This document shows, piece by piece, positions 15,056 through 15,451 of a DNA stretch of 15,451 bases (position 1 is the first letter of the stretch; each line of letters begins with the position of its first letter). The stretch spans positions 1 through 15,451 of the forward strand of contig JALOAQ010000072.1 of the NCBI GenBank assembly GCA_023228725.1, read 5' to 3'. Source of the DNA: Bacteroidales bacterium (GTDB lineage Bacteria; Bacteroidota; Bacteroidia; Bacteroidales; ML635J-15). Under the pieces are notes generated by a model. It saw nothing but the letters and a program-made list of their open reading frames with translations, was not told the origin of the DNA and did not search any database. The translations under genes were made by a program, and so were the position numbers.

Positions 15056-15451
15056 ATGAAATTATACGAAATATTAGAAGAACAACTTAAAAAAGAGATT
15101 AACTTCGTAAGCGACAACGGAGAACTGAAAAAATGGGTGGTGCTGAATAAGGCACAGAACTTTGACGAAGAATTAATTGGACTATTGCTCGACAATGCAG
15201 ACCTGAAAGAGAAGTTTTTTGTAAACGTGAAAGGCACATTGGTTTTTAAGCAAAACTTGTTTGTGCAGTTTTTGGAACAGAAAAACTATCTGAACGACAG
15301 CTATACTCAATACAAAAACAAAGTTGGACTGACCATTGACGGTAAATACCTAAAGCAACGCAACGAAGTGGCTTTGGTTTGGCCATTTAAAGATTGCATT
15401 TTGGAAGGCGGACAAAGCCGTGAAGAAGACAAACGAGAAGAAATTTTCTTC
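15056..15451 (+). CDS. mod: Type III restriction-modification DNA methyltransferase (Mod), N-terminal part
   Basis: An open frame runs from the ATG at 15056 to the window edge, 132 codons without a stop. The translation begins MKLYEILEEQLKKEINFVSD and includes ELKKWVVLNKAQNFDEELI, KGTLVFKQNLFVQFLEQKNY, KVGLTIDGKYLKQRNEVALV and WPFKDCILEGGQSREEDKRE. I recognise these as the N-terminal region of a common group of type III Mod site-specific adenine methyltransferases. The catalytic motifs (DPPY and the SAM-binding FxGxG), the target recognition domain and the partner nuclease res would lie beyond the edge, so activity cannot be judged. My hand count over 15061-15420 gives about 37% G+C, against 25% for 14161-14220 in the preceding gene. 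Codons such as CTG, AAC and GAC become frequent. Together with the Shine-Dalgarno site this points to horizontal transfer. Confidence 0.75.
   Translation, partial: MKLYEILEEQLKKEINFVSDNGELKKWVVLNKAQNFDEELIGLLLDNADLKEKFFVNVKGTLVFKQNLFVQFLEQKNYLNDSYTQYKNKVGLTIDGKYLKQRNEVALVWPFKDCILEGGQSREEDKREEIFF

Noticed and set aside
14995..15237. An 80-codon minus-strand open frame across the mod start.
   Set aside because: It is rich in Ser and Phe, antisense to a gene with a Shine-Dalgarno site and family-like protein sequence, and has no recognisable motif.

Overview
The window is very AT-rich and densely packed, and it looks like a chromosomal segment of a member of the Bacteroidota. Three things support this. 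There is a DUF4834-type small membrane protein and a PII-like protein at the end of an RND efflux operon, an arrangement I associate with Bacteroidales. Several intergenic gaps carry a match to the Bacteroidota -7 promoter element TAnnTTTG. Most genes lack a Shine-Dalgarno sequence, and many are joined by TAATG or ATGA overlaps. I cannot name a genus.

Layout. (1) 1-1955, minus strand: era (ribosome-assembly GTPase), then a DUF47/PhoU-like protein, then the first 131 codons of a PiT-type phosphate permease that leaves the window. (2) 2037-8585, minus strand: a five-gene efflux operon read as TetR regulator, TolC-like outer-membrane channel, lipoprotein membrane-fusion protein, RND pump, PII-like protein. 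It ends in a strong hairpin terminator. The regulator's promoter contains a perfect 10-bp inverted repeat, the best candidate for its own operator. (3) 8823-10265, plus strand: asnS, divergent from the efflux operon. (4) 10314-14822, plus strand: rpoN followed by four overlapping or nearly touching genes. These are a PAP2-like membrane protein that has lost the usual phosphatase residues, a DUF4834 protein, an FkbM-type methyltransferase, and a secreted two-domain protein joining a nucleoside-hydrolase-like domain to an FmdE-like domain. (5) 14823-15451: a 233-bp gap with a 21-bp direct repeat and a small inverted repeat. It is followed by the first 132 codons of a protein resembling the N-terminus of type III restriction-modification Mod methyltransferases. 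This last gene has a real Shine-Dalgarno sequence and clearly higher G+C than its neighbours, so it looks like the edge of an acquired module.

How the genes fit together. The efflux operon encodes a complete tripartite pump with its own repressor and a small PII-fold protein that may sense a ligand for the pump. The PiT and DUF47 genes form the common low-affinity phosphate-uptake pair. The rpoN-led cluster is transcriptionally tight but mixed in function. The most unusual gene is the nucleoside-hydrolase-like/FmdE-like fusion, whose hydrolase metal site is altered. No window-wide new system is evident, and the acquired module at the right edge is cut off before its key parts.
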